From Pedobacter sp. (GTDB lineage Bacteria; Bacteroidota; Bacteroidia; Sphingobacteriales; Sphingobacteriaceae): DNA of 38,642 nt. The translations under genes and the position numbers were made by a program. This document shows positions 36,651 to 38,642 of the stretch, one piece after another. The stretch lies in NCBI GenBank assembly GCA_014377775.1, contig JACMOW010000173.1, positions 1 to 38,642 of the forward strand, given 5' to 3'. The notes below the pieces were generated by a model. The model was not told where the DNA came from. It did not search any database and saw only the letters and a list, made by a program, of their open reading frames with translations. Numbering within the stretch: the first letter of the stretch is position 1; the number at the start of each line of letters is the position of its first letter.

Positions 36651-38642
36651 TTATCTAACAATTGTAATAAATCCTTTTCTTGTAATTGTTTTCTTATCCA
36701 AAAAGCTGATGGTGTAATAATAGGTGCCTTCCTCTAACAAATTTCCATTCACTCTACCATCCCAATTATTATCATAATTTCTAACAGTAAAGAGAATTCT
36801 ACCTGATCTATCAAATATTTTAAGAATATGGTCGGGTAAAGATTTGATGTCATCAATAACCCAAAAATCATTAACACCATCACCATTTGGAGAAAATACA
36901 TTAGGAAGTGGTGGTATATCCTCTTTTACAACAATAGTGATTTGTGCCGTACTACTACATCCATTTGCATTAAAAGCAGTAACAGTATAGGTTGTTGTTA
37001 ATAATGGTTTAACTGTTGGACTAGCTATGTTTAAGCTTGCACCAATAAGCCCTTCTGCTGGCGTCCATTCATAGCGTAAGCCTCCAGAAGCAGTTAAAAC
37101 TACTCCCTCACCTTTAATTAAAATTGTATTATTTACAGTTATTTTCGCTAGAGGCAAAGCTGTTGTAGTTACTGTAAAGGTATTTGATATAGCTTCACAT
37201 TCTAAAGCATTTCTAACACGAACACTATAATTGCCAGCTTGAGTAATGTTTAGGCTTGTACCAGTGGCACCATTAATCGCTGAATTATTCAAAAACCATT
37301 GATAAGAAGTTCCTGAAGTAGAATTAAGTACACCTGATGAACCTATGCATAATGTGCTTGATCCACTTACTACAGCGACAAAAGGTACAGCTGGTTGCGC
37401 AATTACAGCAGTTACACTTATCTTAGTATTATTCGCATCGATTACATTTACAATATAACTGCCCGAAGGTAAATTAGCAAATATACTCAAACTAGTATAG
37501 TTGGTATTGCCAACACCTAAGCTAAATAGATAGGGTGAAGTTCCTCCACTAGCAGTTATTGCAAAGCCCCCTGTTGGTGATCCGAAGCACATTACATCAG
37601 TTTTGTTAATGATAGTAGCTGTTAAAGTTAGAAGATCAGCAATCGTAACATTAAATGATGTGGCTTTACCACTAGAATCTTTAACTATAAAAGTATATGA
37701 GCCAGCTGCTAAACTGCTAAAGTTTGGAGAAGATTGAAAATTGACTCCATCTTTACTAAATAAATAACCACCTGAACCACCGCTCGCTGCTAACGTTATT
37801 GAGCCCGTACTTTGACCACTAATCGCAATATCAGTTTTTGAAACCAAGTTTATTTTCAGCACATCATTTACAGTTATCACTAATGGGAAGGTTTTACTTC
37901 CACCAGAGTTGGTTGCTGTTACGGTATAAATTACTGTGCCGATTACAATAGTAGGCGTTCCAGAAATAGTTCCTGTTGTAGTATTGAACACTAAACCAGC
38001 AGGCAATCCTGGACTAATCGAGTAGCTAGTTACAGTTCCGCCTGATACTGTAGGTGTTAGGGTAGTAATTGTAGACCCTACGGTAATTACGTTCGGTGTA
38101 GGGTATGACAAACCGCTAGGTGATACTGCGTTTACAGTAATAGAAACATCAAATATTCTATTCCCGCTACTACTTATTGCAGTTACAGTATAGACTGAAG
38201 TTCCCGTTACTGCTGTAGCAGTACCCGAAATTGCACCTGTAATGGTATTGAACGTTAAACCTGCTGGTAAATCAGGACCAATTGAATAGCTGTTTACTAT
38301 TGCGCCCGTGATTGTTGGAGTAAGCGTTGAAATGGTTGCCCCTACAGTGTACACATTAGGAGTATTGTATGTGAATATGCTAGGTATTACCGTTATTACA
38401 ATACCAAATGTTAAACTTCCACCAGAATTTGTTGCAGTAACGGTGTATGTTCTTATTCCTGTTGCTACAGTAGGTGTTCCAGAAATAGTTCCTGTTAAAG
38501 TATTTAATATAAGACCAGCAGGAAGAGCTGGACTTACAGCGTAACTTACTACTTGTCCAAATACAGTTGGAAATAATCTGGTGATTGCTACGCCTACAGT
38601 ATATACATTAGGCGTAGTATAAGCAAGTCCGCTAGGTGCTAC
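36651..38642 (-). CDS. T9SS type B sorted repeat adhesin, 5' end beyond the window
   Basis: 663 codons visible; the frame is open to the right edge (first codon 38640-38642), so the gene is incomplete at its N-terminus. From the edge inward: about three putative-Ig (He_PIG-like) repeats, each with TPNVxTVG, SxSPxLPAGL, TGTISGTPT and YTVTATNSGG, spaced 84 and 88 codons apart; two SprB-type repeats (SGGSGGYLFSKDG, SGGTSPYLFSLG); an Ig-like domain with a cysteine pair (TLCIGSSG ... ALECEA); a PKD-like domain (LTASGGLRYEWTPAEGL); and the C-terminal gliding-motility/CHU_C sorting domain (VFSPNGDGVNDFWVIDD ... GTYYYTISF). It should be secreted through the T9SS and held at the cell surface by the PorP/SprF encoded 2 nt downstream. 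Confidence 0.92.
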   Translation of the reverse strand, partial: VAPSGLAYTTPNVYTVGVAITRLFPTVFGQVVSYAVSPALPAGLILNTLTGTISGTPTVATGIRTYTVTATNSGGSLTFGIVITVIPSIFTYNTPNVYTVGATISTLTPTITGAIVNSYSIGPDLPAGLTFNTITGAISGTATAVTGTSVYTVTAISSSGNRIFDVSITVNAVSPSGLSYPTPNVITVGSTITTLTPTVSGGTVTSYSISPGLPAGLVFNTTTGTISGTPTIVIGTVIYTVTATNSGGSKTFPLVITVNDVLKINLVSKTDIAISGQSTGSITLAASGGSGGYLFSKDGVNFQSSPNFSSLAAGSYTFIVKDSSGKATSFNVTIADLLTLTATIINKTDVMCFGSPTGGFAITASGGTSPYLFSLGVGNTNYTSLSIFANLPSGSYIVNVIDANNTKISVTAVIAQPAVPFVAVVSGSSTLCIGSSGVLNSTSGTSYQWFLNNSAINGATGTSLNITQAGNYSVRVRNALECEAISNTFTVTTTALPLAKITVNNTILIKGEGVVLTASGGLRYEWTPAEGLIGASLNIASPTVKPLLTTTYTVTAFNANGCSSTAQITIVVKEDIPPLPNVFSPNGDGVNDFWVIDDIKSLPDHILKIFDRSGRILFTVRNYDNNWDGRVNGNLLEEGTYYYTISFLDKKTITRKGFITIVR

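Noticed and set aside
36651..38642. Tandem repeats near the right edge as a CRISPR array
   Set aside because: Units are about 250-264 bp, diverged, and encode Ig-like protein repeats in an open frame; no short identical repeats with unique spacers.

Overview
The window comes from a Bacteroidota chromosome, most likely family Sphingobacteriaceae (Pedobacter/Mucilaginibacter-like). Evidence: two tandem SusC/SusD pairs, a PorP/SprF protein next to a type IX secretion (T9SS) type B sorted adhesin, AT-rich DNA, no clear Shine-Dalgarno sequences, and several promoter boxes of the Bacteroidota TAnnTTTG type. The family assignment is inferred from gene style, not from a marker gene.

Layout. Positions 229-1997 hold a DUF1080 protein, a MazG-like pyrophosphohydrolase and a MaoC-like hydratase. 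At 2042-3967 lies an unusual membrane sensor: signal peptide, 7TMR-DISM ectodomain, seven-helix region, long coiled coil, and then a zinc ribbon plus helix-turn-helix resembling the N-terminus of IS1595/ISXO2 transposases, without the DDE catalytic domain. It sits directly upstream of a polysaccharide utilisation locus (PUL, 4209 to about 24896): susC1, susD1, susC2, susD2, a GH2 beta-glucuronidase, a right-handed beta-helix protein (lyase candidate), a GH88 unsaturated glucuronyl hydrolase, an agarase-like clan-A glycosidase, a GH10 lipoprotein, a GH3 beta-glucosidase and mannonate dehydratase UxuA. GH2 with an N-x-K motif, GH88 and UxuA together point to a glucuronate-containing polysaccharide. 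No sulfatase, hexosaminidase, GH67 or GH115 is present, so the glycan is probably non-sulfated; its identity stays open.

Positions 24995-25068 encode tRNA-Arg(UCU), followed by a terminator, a decayed serine recombinase on the minus strand, an SDR gene that looks richer in GC, and about 590 bp without a gene. This looks like the scar of a mobile element. Then come a DUF808 membrane protein, a GH97 SusB-like alpha-glucosidase, a SNF2-family helicase, a small lipoprotein, a NIPSNAP protein (minus), msrA, a cold-shock protein and, on the minus strand, porP/sprF with the 3' end of a large repeat-rich T9SS adhesin that runs off the right edge.

Working model (inference): the 7TM sensor detects a signal at the cell envelope and drives the PUL through its transposase-derived DNA-binding domain, possibly using the repeats in the 241-bp gap before susC1. 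SusCD complexes import oligosaccharides, the periplasmic or surface enzymes release glucuronate and neutral sugars, and UxuA carries glucuronate-derived mannonate to KDG.
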